Positions 55,252-64,000 are shown, counted from the first letter of the stretch. The stretch is 64,000 bases of DNA from Legionella sp. PATHC032 (GCF_026191185.1 NZ_JAPHOV010000001.1:546001-610000), one strand, 5' to 3'. Numbers and translations: made by a program. The notes: generated from the letters alone by a model not told the origin.

Positions 55252-56439
55252 ATGATATTCGGCTTTTTAAACCTGTCTTTCTGGGGATATGTTCTTGCAA
55301 CTTTTATCCTGACTCAAATCACAATAGCATCTGTTACTCTCTACCTTCATAGGAACCAGACTCACAGAGCGCTAACATTACATCCTGTTGTCAGTCATTT
55401 TTTCCGTTTATGGTTATGGTTAACTACGGGGATGGTTACCGCGGATTGGGTTGCTATCCACCGCAAGCACCATGCAACTACTGATGTTGAGGGAGATCCT
55501 CATAGCCCAGTGGTTGAGGGAATCAGGAAGGTATTTTGGCAAGGTGCTGAACTTTATAGAGAGGCCCGTAAGGACAGGGATATGGTTGCCAAATATTCTC
55601 ATGGCACACCAACCGATTGGATAGAGCGAAATGTCTACTCGCGCCATTCAAGCAAAGGCATTTTGCTGATGTTATTACTGGATTTGTTTTTCTTTGGGAT
55701 TCCTGGAATTACGGTATGGGCAATCCAAATGATGTGGATTCCGCTGTTTGCTGCTGGAGTCATCAATGGCATCGGCCATTATTGGGGATACAGGAATTTT
55801 GAATGTCCTGATGCTGCTACCAATATTATTCCCTGGGGATTTTGGATTGGTGGAGAAGAGTTACATAATAATCATCACACCTTTGCTTCCTCAGCCAAAT
55901 TTTCAGTGAAATGGTGGGAGTTTGATATTGGCTGGATGTATATTCGCATTCTTTCCTTTTTTGGATTGGCCAAGGTAAAAAAATTACCTCCCAAATTGGC
56001 TATGGATGAAGGAAAATTCCATGTCGATTTGGATACTGTGAGAGCAGTTATTTCAAATCGCTTTCAAGTGATGTCTAATTACTATAAGAATGTCATCAGG
56101 CCTATTTTGAAGTATGAAAAAAATACCAGCATTGAGACAAAAGAAGACAAGAAACTGTTTCAACGGGCAGGCAGATTACTGCGTCGCGAAGATAAACTGT
56201 TATCAACAAAAGCTAAAACTCGTTTGCAAAAATTGCTGGATGCCCGCGAACAATTGAGAGTGGTTTACTCTTACAAGCAATCATTACAAAATGTTTGGTT
56301 AAAAACAGCTACAACTCAAAAAGAATTGGTAGAAGCTCTGCAACAATGGTGCCGCCAGGCAGAGGAATCAGGTCTTGATGTGCTGAAGCAATTTGCTCAA
56401 CAATTGAAGGGCTACGTCCCTGTATATACCAGGGAGTGA
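55252..56439 (+). CDS. Acyl-lipid/acyl-CoA fatty acid desaturase
   Basis: 395 residues, membrane di-iron desaturase. The three histidine boxes are HRNQTH (about 34-39), HRKHHATT (about 72-79) and HNNHH (about 207-211); membrane spans surround them. A C-terminal helical extension (about 265-395) goes beyond the usual catalytic core. Related bacterial enzymes introduce double bonds at delta-9. RBS GGGGTTATT abuts the ATG. Confidence 0.88.
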   Translation: MIFGFLNLSFWGYVLATFILTQITIASVTLYLHRNQTHRALTLHPVVSHFFRLWLWLTTGMVTADWVAIHRKHHATTDVEGDPHSPVVEGIRKVFWQGAELYREARKDRDMVAKYSHGTPTDWIERNVYSRHSSKGILLMLLLDLFFFGIPGITVWAIQMMWIPLFAAGVINGIGHYWGYRNFECPDAATNIIPWGFWIGGEELHNNHHTFASSAKFSVKWWEFDIGWMYIRILSFFGLAKVKKLPPKLAMDEGKFHVDLDTVRAVISNRFQVMSNYYKNVIRPILKYEKNTSIETKEDKKLFQRAGRLLRREDKLLSTKAKTRLQKLLDAREQLRVVYSYKQSLQNVWLKTATTQKELVEALQQWCRQAEESGLDVLKQFAQQLKGYVPVYTRE

Positions 56440-56454
56440 CGTTTTCGCACTCCC
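56432..56454 (+). terminator. Hairpin overlapping the desaturase stop codon
   Basis: GGGAGTG (56432-56438) pairs with CACTCCC (56448-56454), extended by CG pairs around a TTTT loop with one bulge. No T run follows, so intrinsic termination would be weak; it could instead block ribosomes or mRNA decay. Confidence 0.4.
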
Positions 56455-56480
56455 CATCAATGCATAATGAGGCTAATATT

Positions 56481-56879
56481 CTAGTGGTGGCATATGAAAT
56501 CATTGGGGAAAACAACAGCAACACTATTGTTAGAACCATTCAATATGACATTCCCAGCTTTTAATACGCATTGGCCAACAGGTTGAGCATGCTTATTGGT
56601 TAAACCTGTTGGTGTAAAATATTGGGTGGCACTAATGGTATAAGGCAGTGGAGAACAAATTAATTTTCCTATAGTTTTGGGACTGCTTCCTCCTTGTAAA
56701 ATAATGGATTTGCTAATCCCATCATCATTCGTTACGTTAAACGCCACACTTTGATCAAATTGAACAGGGGGAGTGGAAACAGCCACTTGAACTTCGCATG
56801 AATCATCTTTGGCAAAACCATATGGTGAAAGTGCCAATGATACTACGGATAGTGTTGTAACTAAAAATTTATTAAACAT
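56481..56879 (-). CDS. Small secreted hypothetical protein
   Basis: 132 residues. Signal peptide MFNKFLVTTLSVVSLALSPYGFA; the mature part is beta-rich with four Cys (two pairs likely disulfide-bonded). GAGGG precedes the ATG. No family recognised. Lies downstream of and convergent with the desaturase gene. Confidence 0.7.
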   Translation of the reverse strand: MFNKFLVTTLSVVSLALSPYGFAKDDSCEVQVAVSTPPVQFDQSVAFNVTNDDGISKSIILQGGSSPKTIGKLICSPLPYTISATQYFTPTGLTNKHAQPVGQCVLKAGNVILNGSNNSVAVVFPNDFICHH

Positions 56880-57019
56880 AATACCCTCATTCTATGAATA
56901 CTGTTTCTAATATTAAGAAACACTAATATACGATCCTTACTTAAAAGCAGATTTAGGGTATCTTCATTCGATTTGTAATGCAAATCAGTCATCATCAATA
57001 CATTAATATTAGCTCTCTG

Positions 57020-57160
57020 AAAATGCACAATGCTGATTTTGTCGATGGCGAGCATTGAACATTAGCCATTTATAATGAGAACCATCAACGACTAGCTCTA
57101 ACAGTGTTTCCTACACACCTCAAGCTCGTCGCCATCGACAAAGTCAGCATTGTGTATTTT
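57020..57160. repeat. Imperfect inverted repeat
   Basis: Left arm 57020-57053 and right arm 57124-57160 are about 33 bp each and inverted complements except for a few mismatches and a 3-base insertion (AATGCTGA-TTTGTCGATGGCGA in both). They enclose about 70 bp. Not a tRNA end, not a canonical IS end. Confidence 0.65.
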
Positions 57161-57330
57161 TCCAGTCACCAAAATCTGGAGGCAAATCTCGCCATGGCGC
57201 ACCTGTGCACAATATCCAGAACACTGCATTAATAAATAATTTATTATCTGATGCTTGGCGACCAACGCTACCCGAACCTCCTGGTAAATGGGGTGATAAA
57301 AGCTCCCATAATTTATATGATATATCGTAA
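57079..57330 (+). pseudogene. Coding remnant, C-terminal part of an unknown protein
   Basis: An 84-codon frame open from a stop at 57076 and ending with TAA at 57328-57330, without a start codon. It reads as protein: a Ser/Thr-rich linker (STTTSSNSVSYTPQARRH), then HCVFFQSPKSGGKSRHGAP and NNLLSDAWRPTLPEPPG. Composition fits coding DNA rather than spacer. The left arm of the inverted repeat encodes a near-identical MFNARHRQNQHCAFSES in the opposite strand. The gene's 5' part is gone; the family is not recognised. Confidence 0.5.
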
Positions 57331-57522
57331 CGTCATGTGCCTACATTACTTACCATATGTTTTGTTTATGTTGGTAATATAACAACTTTTATAATCTAAC
57401 ATGAGAAAAAATAAAGTAGCTGAATTATTGTCGTTAACTTAGTATTATATATATGTCATTGACAAGAAAGTTAAATTAGATTGTAGTAATGTAATGTTAC
57501 CGAGCAACAAAAGGAGTTGTCG

Positions 57523-58263
57523 ATGGATAAAATGATAGCGATTGTAACTGGGGGAACAGGTGGTATTGGTTCTGCAATTAGTCAGCGTTTAGCTAATAGT
57601 TATCAAGTTGTGGCATGCTACTATAAAGATGGAAGGCATGAAGAAGCAAAAAAATGGCAAGATGAGCAAAAACAACTTGGTTATGACATTGATATCGTAT
57701 ATGGAGATATAGCTCAATACAGTGATTGCGAAAAAATCACATCCCTAGTGATGGAGCGTTATGGCCGTATAGATGTTTTGGTTAATAATGCAGGCATTAC
57801 TAGAGATTGCAGCTTAAGAAAAATGACATCTCAACAATGGCAACAGGTTTTAGATGCCAACTTGACCAGTGTATTCAATATGACACGCAATGTAGTTCCA
57901 GTGATGTTGGAAAGAGGTTATGGCCGCATAGTCAGCATTTCCTCCATCAATGGAAGAAAAGGGCAATTTGGCCAATGCAACTATGCCTCAACCAAGGCCG
58001 CTTTATTTGGTTTTACCAAGAGTCTGGCATTAGAAGTAGCAAGTAAAGGTATTACCGTGAACACGGTATCACCGGGATATATTGAAACTCCTATGCTGGC
58101 TGCATTGAAAGAAGAAGTGCTTAATTCAATCATATCCAGTATTCCCATAGGTCGATTGGGATACCCAAAAGAAATCGCGGATGCCGTTGCATTTTTAGCA
58201 TCACCAGATAGCGGATTTATTACGGGGGCAAATCTGGACGTCAATGGTGGCCAATATATGTAG
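57523..58263 (+). CDS. phaB: Acetoacetyl-CoA reductase (PhaB-like SDR), copy 1
   Basis: 246 residues, short-chain dehydrogenase/reductase. NADPH motif GGTGGIGSA, and catalytic Ser-Tyr-Lys in SISSINGRKGQFGQCNYASTKAAL. Reduces acetoacetyl-CoA to (R)-3-hydroxybutyryl-CoA for PHB storage. AGGAG 7 nt before the ATG. A second paralogue begins 179 bp downstream. Confidence 0.92.
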   Translation: MDKMIAIVTGGTGGIGSAISQRLANSYQVVACYYKDGRHEEAKKWQDEQKQLGYDIDIVYGDIAQYSDCEKITSLVMERYGRIDVLVNNAGITRDCSLRKMTSQQWQQVLDANLTSVFNMTRNVVPVMLERGYGRIVSISSINGRKGQFGQCNYASTKAALFGFTKSLALEVASKGITVNTVSPGYIETPMLAALKEEVLNSIISSIPIGRLGYPKEIADAVAFLASPDSGFITGANLDVNGGQYM

Positions 58264-58441
58264 TTGGAGTTTGATTCAACAGCTAAGAATTTCAAGAGGT
58301 TTTGTGAACATAATATATAATGTTCACAAGGCATCTTGGGATTTTGAAAGGATGGCTACGCTCCCTGCTAACAATGAATAAAATATAAGCTCCAATTTGA
58401 AATCATCGATTGGGGATAGGAAAAAACTAATAGAGAAATTC

Positions 58442-59188
58442 ATGCTGAATAATAATGTGGTATTAATTACTGGTGGTACTGGGGATATTGGTACGGCAGT
58501 TGCTAAACAACTGGATTCAACTTTTAAACATGTCATTGCTTTGGATTTGGTTTCTTATGATGAAGGAAAAGCATGGCTTCATGACTTGAAGACCCAAGGC
58601 TATCAAAATATTAATTTTAGGCATATGGATGTCACTGATTATGAGCAATGTGCTGAAGTAATAGGCTTAATTATTGAAGAGTTTGGCGGTATTGATGTAC
58701 TGATTAATAATGCTGGAATTACTCGAGATGCAGTATTTACCAAAATGACCAAAAGGCAATGGGATGAGGTGTTACGTGTCAATCTTGATGGGATGTTTAA
58801 TGTGACCAAACAAGTAGTAGAGAGTATGAAAGCTCAGGAGTCAGGTCGAATAGTGAATGTGTCTTCAGTTAATGCTCAGAAAGGGCAATTTTCCCAAGCA
58901 AATTATGCTGCTTCAAAGGCCGGTGTATATGGTTTTACCAAAAGTCTTGCTCAGGAACTAATGATTAAAAATATTACAGTAAACAGTATTTCCCCTGGTT
59001 ATGTTAATACTCGCCTGATGAAAGGTATTAGACCGGACATTCTGGATGGGATAATTAATTTGATACCCGCAAAAAGATTGGCAGAGCCTCAAGAAATTGC
59101 TTGGGCTATTGAATTTCTGATTAGTGAAAAAAGTCGTTATATCACTGGAGCAAATCTTAGTGTGAATGGTGGCTTGCATATGTATTAA
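58442..59188 (+). CDS. phaB: Acetoacetyl-CoA reductase (PhaB-like SDR), copy 2
   Basis: 248 residues. Same catalytic Ser-Tyr-Lys (SSVNAQKGQFSQANYAASKAG) and nucleotide-binding GGTGDIGTA. Clearly a duplicate of the upstream gene but diverged. ATG 58442 chosen over an upstream in-frame TTG at 58397. Confidence 0.9.
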   Translation: MLNNNVVLITGGTGDIGTAVAKQLDSTFKHVIALDLVSYDEGKAWLHDLKTQGYQNINFRHMDVTDYEQCAEVIGLIIEEFGGIDVLINNAGITRDAVFTKMTKRQWDEVLRVNLDGMFNVTKQVVESMKAQESGRIVNVSSVNAQKGQFSQANYAASKAGVYGFTKSLAQELMIKNITVNSISPGYVNTRLMKGIRPDILDGIINLIPAKRLAEPQEIAWAIEFLISEKSRYITGANLSVNGGLHMY

Positions 59189-59315
59189 TTCTTAACTTTG
59201 AAAGAATTTATAAAAGCAGTGCGTAAAATTTATTCTTGGGCTTAAAGAAACAAACTATACCAATTTTGCACGTTATTTTATAATTATATTTCTATGATTG
59301 ATACTTGAGAAAATA

Positions 59316-59714
59316 ATGACTCGACTCATAAAAAAATACAAAAATCGAAGACTGTATGATACTGAAATTAGTCAATATATTACTGTTGAGCAACTACAAA
59401 AATATGTGGTGGATGGTATTGATTTCAAAATAGAAGATTCAGAGACAGGCAAGGATTTAACTAATTCGGTTCTGTTGCAAATCATAGTGGAAATGGAGGC
59501 GGGTCCAACGCAATTTTTGTCTTCTGAAATTTTACGTCAAATCATTTCATTAGCCAATCATCCCATGCATGTTTCCTTTAAGGAAATGATGGAACAAATG
59601 TTTCATGCTATGGACAAGCCTTTACAAAGTAATCCTTACCAGCAAGCAACTGAAGTTTGGAATAAGCAAATGCAACAAATGATGCACCAATGGCAAAAAA
59701 TGTTTAAAGTTTAA
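59316..59714 (+). CDS. phaR: PHB synthesis repressor PhaR
   Basis: 132 residues. DNA-binding N-terminal domain LIKKYKNRRLYDTEISQYIT, then a conserved PHB-binding segment. Represses phasin genes and senses PHB. ATG 59316 has GAGAAAAT upstream; the 59298 frame start lacks support. Confidence 0.93.
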   Translation: MTRLIKKYKNRRLYDTEISQYITVEQLQKYVVDGIDFKIEDSETGKDLTNSVLLQIIVEMEAGPTQFLSSEILRQIISLANHPMHVSFKEMMEQMFHAMDKPLQSNPYQQATEVWNKQMQQMMHQWQKMFKV

Positions 59715-59920
59715 AAATTCCTCCTTAATTTTTTATAGTTCATATAATAATGTTTCGCTTTACGAGTTTTACTGATGACTCGGGAAATACAACCCACATT
59801 AAATATTCATGAATGCAATCCTGCTTTTGTGCACTGCAAAAAATAATTAGATAAGATATTGACAAATAATAAAGATAAGGTCTATTATTATATTGTGCAA
59901 TGCAACAAACGGAGAATGTT

Positions 59921-60214
59921 ATGACCCAATACAATTTTGAAAGATGGAGTGAAATGGCAAAAAAAATACAAGAGCCTTTCCAAGCCATAGCTGAACTAAA
60001 TGTTAAAACTCTGCAAGGGTTAAGTTATTTAAAGCCTGATGAACTGGCTCAAGTTAAAAAACCTGAAGAAATGTTGGAAAAACAAATTAATTTGGCAGTG
60101 GAAAATGGGCACAAGGCTTTGGATTATATGCAAAAATCATTTCAAATTATTGAAAAAGCCATGTTAAGTTTTGTGCAAGAAGCTAAAAAAACAACTGCTG
60201 AAGTAAAGAAATAA
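59921..60214 (+). CDS. Phasin family protein
   Basis: 97 residues, all helical, with a heptad-like pattern; WSEMAKKIQEPFQAIAELN and the following Leu/Lys-rich helix fit the phasin family that coats PHB granules. ATG 59921 has GGAGA 6 nt upstream. I recall that the orthologue Lpg0563 has been listed among Dot/Icm substrates; not verifiable here. Confidence 0.85.
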   Translation: MTQYNFERWSEMAKKIQEPFQAIAELNVKTLQGLSYLKPDELAQVKKPEEMLEKQINLAVENGHKALDYMQKSFQIIEKAMLSFVQEAKKTTAEVKK

Positions 60215-60222
60215 TTCCTTTA

Positions 60223-60259
60223 AAAGGCTTATTTGGTAAAAATAAGCCTTTATATATTT
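60223..60259 (+). terminator. Intrinsic terminator of the phasin gene
   Basis: Perfect 12-pair stem AAAGGCTTATTT (60223-60234) with AAATAAGCCTTT (60240-60251), GGTAA loop, then T-rich ATATATTTT. Confidence 0.9.
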
Positions 60260-60439
60260 TCATACCGTTGGGTATGTTTCCAGGCACCAAGTACTAGGTA
60301 ATAGGTAGTAAGTGAGGCAATTAAAATTTTTCATTAAGATAGACGAGTAACGCGCTAATAAAAGCATCGGTCATTTCATAAAACAAATGATGGTTATACT
60401 GGATAAGCATTCAAAATTATAGGTTACCAATTTTATAAT

Positions 60440-61510
60440 CTATCGAATATCAAAAAGCTGACATCCACTAGAGACAGGTTTTGCAGGCAATACAACCTGA
60501 ATGTTAATCCCTTTTATAGTCGGACTACCGCGCGCCTTATCCAGGTAATCAATTAAAGAGACATCAACGACCTTACCGTATTGAGAAGAGGCTTGCCGGA
60601 AAAATAGTTCGTTATTAATCCAAATAGCAAAGCCTAAATGCGAAATATCCAATTCTGTTCCTATTTGTTGGCGCAAGTCCCAATTAGGTCTAATGATTTC
60701 GATAATAGCCCCGTTAGGAATTTGCGAAAACAAATGAAGGTTAGGTTTATTCTCTGAAAATAAGGCAGTGAACGGAATATAAGGAACATTAGAAAGTGAA
60801 GTTTCCAGCTTTTTACCTTTGGTTTTTAGTTCTACCAGACGTTTTTCCTGTTCATTTTTATCTTGTTTTTGCAATCGAATGGTATCAATCGTTTTATGAT
60901 CGTACCATTGAGGTTTATTGATTAATGCATTAGCAACTAGAGCAACAGGTTGTTTTTTTTCATTTCTGATGGAGAGGGTAATGTCTTTAAGTAAACCTCT
61001 CTTCTGGTTATAGTTATTCCAGTCTATAGAAGTAAAATGATTTCTGTTGATATAAGATCTTTTCCCATTTTTATAGCGAGTATGTTTTAAACACTCCTGG
61101 AATGATTCCAGAGAGTTAGCCAATGCTAAAGAAAGTACTGTATTGACATAAGTATCACAATCAAAGCCATCAACTCGATATCTGGGAAATTGGTCATAGC
61201 GAGCGTCCGGGCCTTCGCCCAAAGAGCCAAGGATATATTTTGTTCCTTTAAAGTATGCGCTGATCTGGTCAATTCTATCTGCCATAGAAGTGTTCGGCAT
61301 GGTATTGAGTGTGTGATATAGTTTCCTAATTGAAGAGTTCGCCTGTTCTTCAATAGCAGCTGAGTTAGTAGTAATCGAAGGGGTGGATTGGATTAAACCC
61401 GTATCAGCATGTTCCTTAATATTGGTTGATTGGCTGCTATAACTGGAAATGCTGGTAATAAAAAAAGCGAAATACATTAAGTATCTTTTTGGAGTGGGAA
61501 TAGGTTTCAT
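60440..61510 (-). CDS. DUF1460 N-acetylmuramoyl-L-alanine amidase-like protein
   Basis: 356 residues. Signal peptide (MKPIPTPKRYLMYFAFFITSISSYSS), then a DUF1460 domain: catalytic-looking Cys in RVDGFDCDTYVNTVLSLALA (about 119) and His in ELDISHLGFAI (about 295). Fold resembles NlpC/P60 cysteine peptidases that cleave peptidoglycan peptides. RBS AGGACTT precedes the ATG. Divergent from the spm genes. Confidence 0.8.
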   Translation of the reverse strand: MKPIPTPKRYLMYFAFFITSISSYSSQSTNIKEHADTGLIQSTPSITTNSAAIEEQANSSIRKLYHTLNTMPNTSMADRIDQISAYFKGTKYILGSLGEGPDARYDQFPRYRVDGFDCDTYVNTVLSLALANSLESFQECLKHTRYKNGKRSYINRNHFTSIDWNNYNQKRGLLKDITLSIRNEKKQPVALVANALINKPQWYDHKTIDTIRLQKQDKNEQEKRLVELKTKGKKLETSLSNVPYIPFTALFSENKPNLHLFSQIPNGAIIEIIRPNWDLRQQIGTELDISHLGFAIWINNELFFRQASSQYGKVVDVSLIDYLDKARGSPTIKGINIQVVLPAKPVSSGCQLFDIR

Positions 61511-61579
61511 AAGTCCTGTTTGGTATTTTAAATCTAATTTTGGTTACATATTAACCTTTTTCAGAGGTTGGAGGCAATA

Positions 61580-62185
61580 ATGCTCAATCTAATATGGTTA
61601 GGAATGATACTGGTTTCAGTGGTTGTTGGGATTATTGAGGGGCGTATTGACGACGTAGTGCGGGCGGTGACCGATTCTGCCAAACTTGGATTTGAGCTGG
61701 CACTTGGTTTAGCTGGAATAATGACCCTCTGGTTAGGAATAATGTCTGTTGCTACAGAATCAGGCTTGGTTTCCATTTTAGGTAAAATACTCAAACCAGT
61801 GTTAAAACGATTATTTCCCGATATACCTGTTGAGCATCCTGCAATGGGAGCAATGGTAATGAATATTGCTGCGAATATGTTGGGCCTTGCTAATGCTGCG
61901 ACCCCTTTTGGATTACAGGCAATGAAAGAATTGCAGAGTCTTAATCAGAATTTGAAAGTTGCTACGAATTCGATGTGCACTTTTTTGGCAATAAACACGT
62001 CCAGCGTTCAATTAATTCCTGCAACCGCCATCGCATTTCTTGCTGCAAATGGGAGCACAAACCCAAGTAGCGTGATCTTTACTTCTTTGATTGCAACAAC
62101 TGTTTCTACTTTGGTAGCTATTGTTGCAGTAAAACAATTAGCTAAATTACCGCGATTTAAAATTGAAAGGACAGATAGCTTATGA
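61580..62185 (+). CDS. spmA: SpmA-like nucleoside-recognition-fold membrane protein
   Basis: 201 residues, several transmembrane helices. The Gate-type signature MNIAANMLGLANAATPFGLQA is present. In Bacillus, SpmA/SpmB mature spores, but homologues are common in non-sporulating bacteria; biochemical function unknown. ATG 61580 has GGAGG 8 nt upstream. Overlaps spmB by 4 bp. Confidence 0.88.
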   Translation: MLNLIWLGMILVSVVVGIIEGRIDDVVRAVTDSAKLGFELALGLAGIMTLWLGIMSVATESGLVSILGKILKPVLKRLFPDIPVEHPAMGAMVMNIAANMLGLANAATPFGLQAMKELQSLNQNLKVATNSMCTFLAINTSSVQLIPATAIAFLAANGSTNPSSVIFTSLIATTVSTLVAIVAVKQLAKLPRFKIERTDSL

Positions 62186-62715
62186 ATGAATTCGCTAATC
62201 ATTTATCCAATTGGATGTTTTTGACTTTCATCGTTGGTATCCCTTTGTATGGTGCAATTAAAAAGATAAATGTATTTGATGCTTTCATAATTGGCGCAAA
62301 ACAAGGTTTTGATGTGAGCGTAAAGCTCATACCTTATTTAGTTGCAATGATGGTTGCCATCGGTATGTTAAGAGCCTCAGGATTTTTTTCCTTAATGAGT
62401 CAGATCTTATCTCCAGTGTTGGCTATGATAGGAATGCCTTCCGAATTATTACCTTTAGCTCTTATCAGGCCTTTCTCTGGAAGTGCCTCAACAGGAGTTA
62501 TGGCAGAATTGATTCATAAATACGGGGGTGATTCATTCATCGCAAAAACTGCAGCAACAATGATGGGAAGCACAGAAACTACTTTTTATGTGATTGCAGT
62601 TTATTTTGGCTCAGTAGGTATCAGAAGAACAAGACATGCTATTCCTGCGGGATTATTGGCAGATTTAGCCGGAATCATTGCTTCAGTATTAATTTGTCGT
62701 TATTTGTTTACTTGA
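62182..62715 (+). CDS. spmB: SpmB-like nucleoside-recognition-fold membrane protein
   Basis: 177 residues, polytopic. IRPFSGSASTGVMAELIHKYG and MMGSTETTFYVIAVYFGSVG match the Gate family. Coupled to spmA by an ATGA overlap. Functions as a pair with SpmA. Confidence 0.88.
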   Translation: MNEFANHLSNWMFLTFIVGIPLYGAIKKINVFDAFIIGAKQGFDVSVKLIPYLVAMMVAIGMLRASGFFSLMSQILSPVLAMIGMPSELLPLALIRPFSGSASTGVMAELIHKYGGDSFIAKTAATMMGSTETTFYVIAVYFGSVGIRRTRHAIPAGLLADLAGIIASVLICRYLFT

Positions 62716-62855
62716 TATGAAACAAAATTATATCCCTATTATTTAGAGCCTATCAGCCTTATAAAGAGGCATTTGCTCTTATTTAGGAGAGTGAGTTTAA
62801 GTATTGTAATTTTATTGGACAGGGTTTGATGTACATAAAATTCCCCATGTGTGTT

Positions 62856-64000
62856 TTATCCAACATCAATTTTCTTTTTCCCTTTACTTGCCAGTTGAGC
62901 TTGTTCAAAAAGCTTTAGTCGGGCTAAAAGTGTACTGACTTTTGCTTTGAATGCTGCCATTTCTCTTGCTGGAACTGGTGCTGCAGTAGGCAGGCTTATT
63001 GTAGTTGGGTTTCTTGGTTGATTATTGACATGAAGCTCATAATGGCAATGAGGCCCGGTCGCCAGACCAGTTTGACCTACATAGCCAATAACTTGGCCTC
63101 GTTTCACTTTACTGCCTTTTGATAGGCCTTTCTGAAATTTGAGCAAATGCCCATAAACTGTACTGTATGTTTTATCATGTTTAATCTTAATCATATTGCC
63201 ATATCCGTTATGCCTATCGATGATGGTAATAATACCATCTCCAGTAGCATGTATCGGAGTTCCAATCGGCGCTGCCAAATCAATGCCTTTGTGTGCTCTC
63301 CTGTAATGAAGAATCGGGTGGTATCTGGATAAAGCAAAAGTCGAGCTTATATGGCTAAATTTAATTGGATAGCGAGTGAAGGCTTTCTTAAAGCTGTTAC
63401 CTTGCGGAGTAAAATAGTCTTGTTCACCATGAGTGTTAGTATGGCGTATTGCTTGATAGGTTTTTCCACGATTAGTATAAGTTACTACTAGAATGTCTCC
63501 GACTCCTACCATTTTATCTTCAATATAATAAGCGTCATAAATTATCGAGAATTGATCTCCCGAGCGCAGAGATCTTGAAAAATCAATTTCTTTGTTAAAG
63601 ATAGTAGTCATTTGACGTATTAATTTTGAGGGGATATTAAAACGTTGGGCTGTTGTGTACAAAGAACCTTGAACTGTTGCAGTCACATACCGGTTTTGCG
63701 TGGTTGTTTTTTTTGAGTCAATTTTTGTTTTGTATATTTTCCCTGCGCGATAAACTGTCAGTGTCTGAATAGCATTTACAGGAACAATTAACTTTTCCAA
63801 TTTATTTTTTTTAATTAAAAATTGTAATTTCTGGTTTGGTTTGATTCTTGTTAGCATCTTGGCATGCGGGTTGTTTTTTATCACGGCATTTAAGTTTTGT
63901 GCGGTTAGTCCTAACCTATGGAAAATAGTCGCCATGGAATCTCCGGAATGAGGATTGACTATTTGCCATTCATTATCTTTTTTAACGTGGTTTTTATTGA
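62856..64000 (-). CDS. LysM-M23 metallopeptidase, partial at the right edge
   Basis: At least 380 residues; the frame continues open past base 64000 (no stop, coding NEWQIVNPHSGDSMATIF upstream of the first internal Met at 63935), so the N-terminus is outside the window. A LysM-like fold near the edge (VNPHSGDSMATIFHRLGL) is followed by an M23 (LytM) endopeptidase with zinc motif HYRRAHKGIDLAAP (His-x-x-x-Asp) and HCHYELHVNNQP (His-x-His). Cleaves peptidoglycan cross-links in the periplasm. Convergent with spmB. Confidence 0.92.
   Translation of the reverse strand, partial: NKNHVKKDNEWQIVNPHSGDSMATIFHRLGLTAQNLNAVIKNNPHAKMLTRIKPNQKLQFLIKKNKLEKLIVPVNAIQTLTVYRAGKIYKTKIDSKKTTTQNRYVTATVQGSLYTTAQRFNIPSKLIRQMTTIFNKEIDFSRSLRSGDQFSIIYDAYYIEDKMVGVGDILVVTYTNRGKTYQAIRHTNTHGEQDYFTPQGNSFKKAFTRYPIKFSHISSTFALSRYHPILHYRRAHKGIDLAAPIGTPIHATGDGIITIIDRHNGYGNMIKIKHDKTYSTVYGHLLKFQKGLSKGSKVKRGQVIGYVGQTGLATGPHCHYELHVNNQPRNPTTISLPTAAPVPAREMAAFKAKVSTLLARLKLFEQAQLASKGKKKIDVG

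Larger units (their letters stand above)
56880..57522. other. 643-bp intergenic region with inverted repeat and coding remnant
   Basis: Contains the inverted repeat (57020-57053 and 57124-57160) and the 84-codon open frame ending at 57330. Otherwise AT-rich and empty up to the phaB promoter region. Confidence 0.55.

Noticed and set aside
1..64000. CRISPR array, rRNA operon, complete insertion sequence or prophage
   Set aside because: No regularly spaced repeats, rRNA core sequences, transposase, integrase or phage structural genes were found in the window.

Overview
The window reads as a chromosomal segment of a Legionella species, most likely Legionella pneumophila. Three things point there: AT-rich DNA with gammaproteobacterial housekeeping genes; a set of Legionella-type genes (PlcA-like phospholipase C, a LegD2-like phytanoyl-CoA dioxygenase homologue, a Ceg17-like and an Lpg0518-like Dot/Icm effector candidate, LetE, a Pht-like transporter, PHB genes); and a direct repeat matching the PmrA response-regulator consensus in front of the Ceg17-like gene. 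Locus names are recalled, not searched.

Layout. 1-1.7 kb: a small secreted protein and a secreted zinc phospholipase C on the minus strand. 2.0-12.1 kb: envelope-biogenesis cluster uppS-cdsA-rseP-bamA-skp-lpxD-fabZ-lpxA-crcB-serS (isoprenoid carrier, phospholipid, outer-membrane protein and lipid A synthesis). 12.4-20.1 kb: accessory/virulence region with a GNAT protein carrying a truncated GrpB-like tail, a small disordered protein, a small ORF overlapping the LegD2-like gene, a methyltransferase, an aldo/keto reductase, an effector candidate with two internal repeats, and the Ceg17-like gene. 20.1-23.6 kb: a frameshifted GNAT pseudogene and a tightly overlapping minus-strand operon (kinase-like, GNAT, P-loop kinase-like, methyltransferase, unknown Cys/His protein) directly 3' of a tRNA-Pro gene.

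24.0-26.3 kb: an orphan protein, an RDD membrane protein and a degenerate EAL-HDOD signalling protein. 26.6-36.1 kb: the TCA block sdhCDAB-sucAB-sucCD, with an internal terminator before sucC. 36.2-42.9 kb: pdxH, letE, an SseB-like protein, an MFS transporter, a YdgA-like DUF945 protein and fis, with two copies of a MITE-like repeat of about 120 bp. 42.9-47.1 kb: prs, tRNA-Gln, lolB, coaD, ggt.

47.2-56.9 kb: a FAD oxidoreductase fused to a cyclic-nucleotide-binding-like domain, a PlsC-like acyltransferase, an SMR (Gdx/SugE) exporter preceded by a sequence closely resembling a guanidine-III riboswitch, an APH-family kinase, dinB, tRNA-Gly, mutM, a fatty-acid desaturase and a small secreted protein. 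57-60.3 kb: a coding remnant with an inverted repeat, then the polyhydroxybutyrate locus (two phaB-like reductases, phaR, phasin). 60.4-64 kb: a DUF1460 amidase-like protein, spmA/spmB-like membrane proteins and a LysM-M23 peptidase running off the right edge.

The neighbours uppS usually has (dxr upstream) and the usual lolB-ispE-tRNA-Gln-prs order both lack their MEP-pathway gene here. That fits the mevalonate route known for Legionella. No rRNA, CRISPR array or intact insertion sequence was seen.
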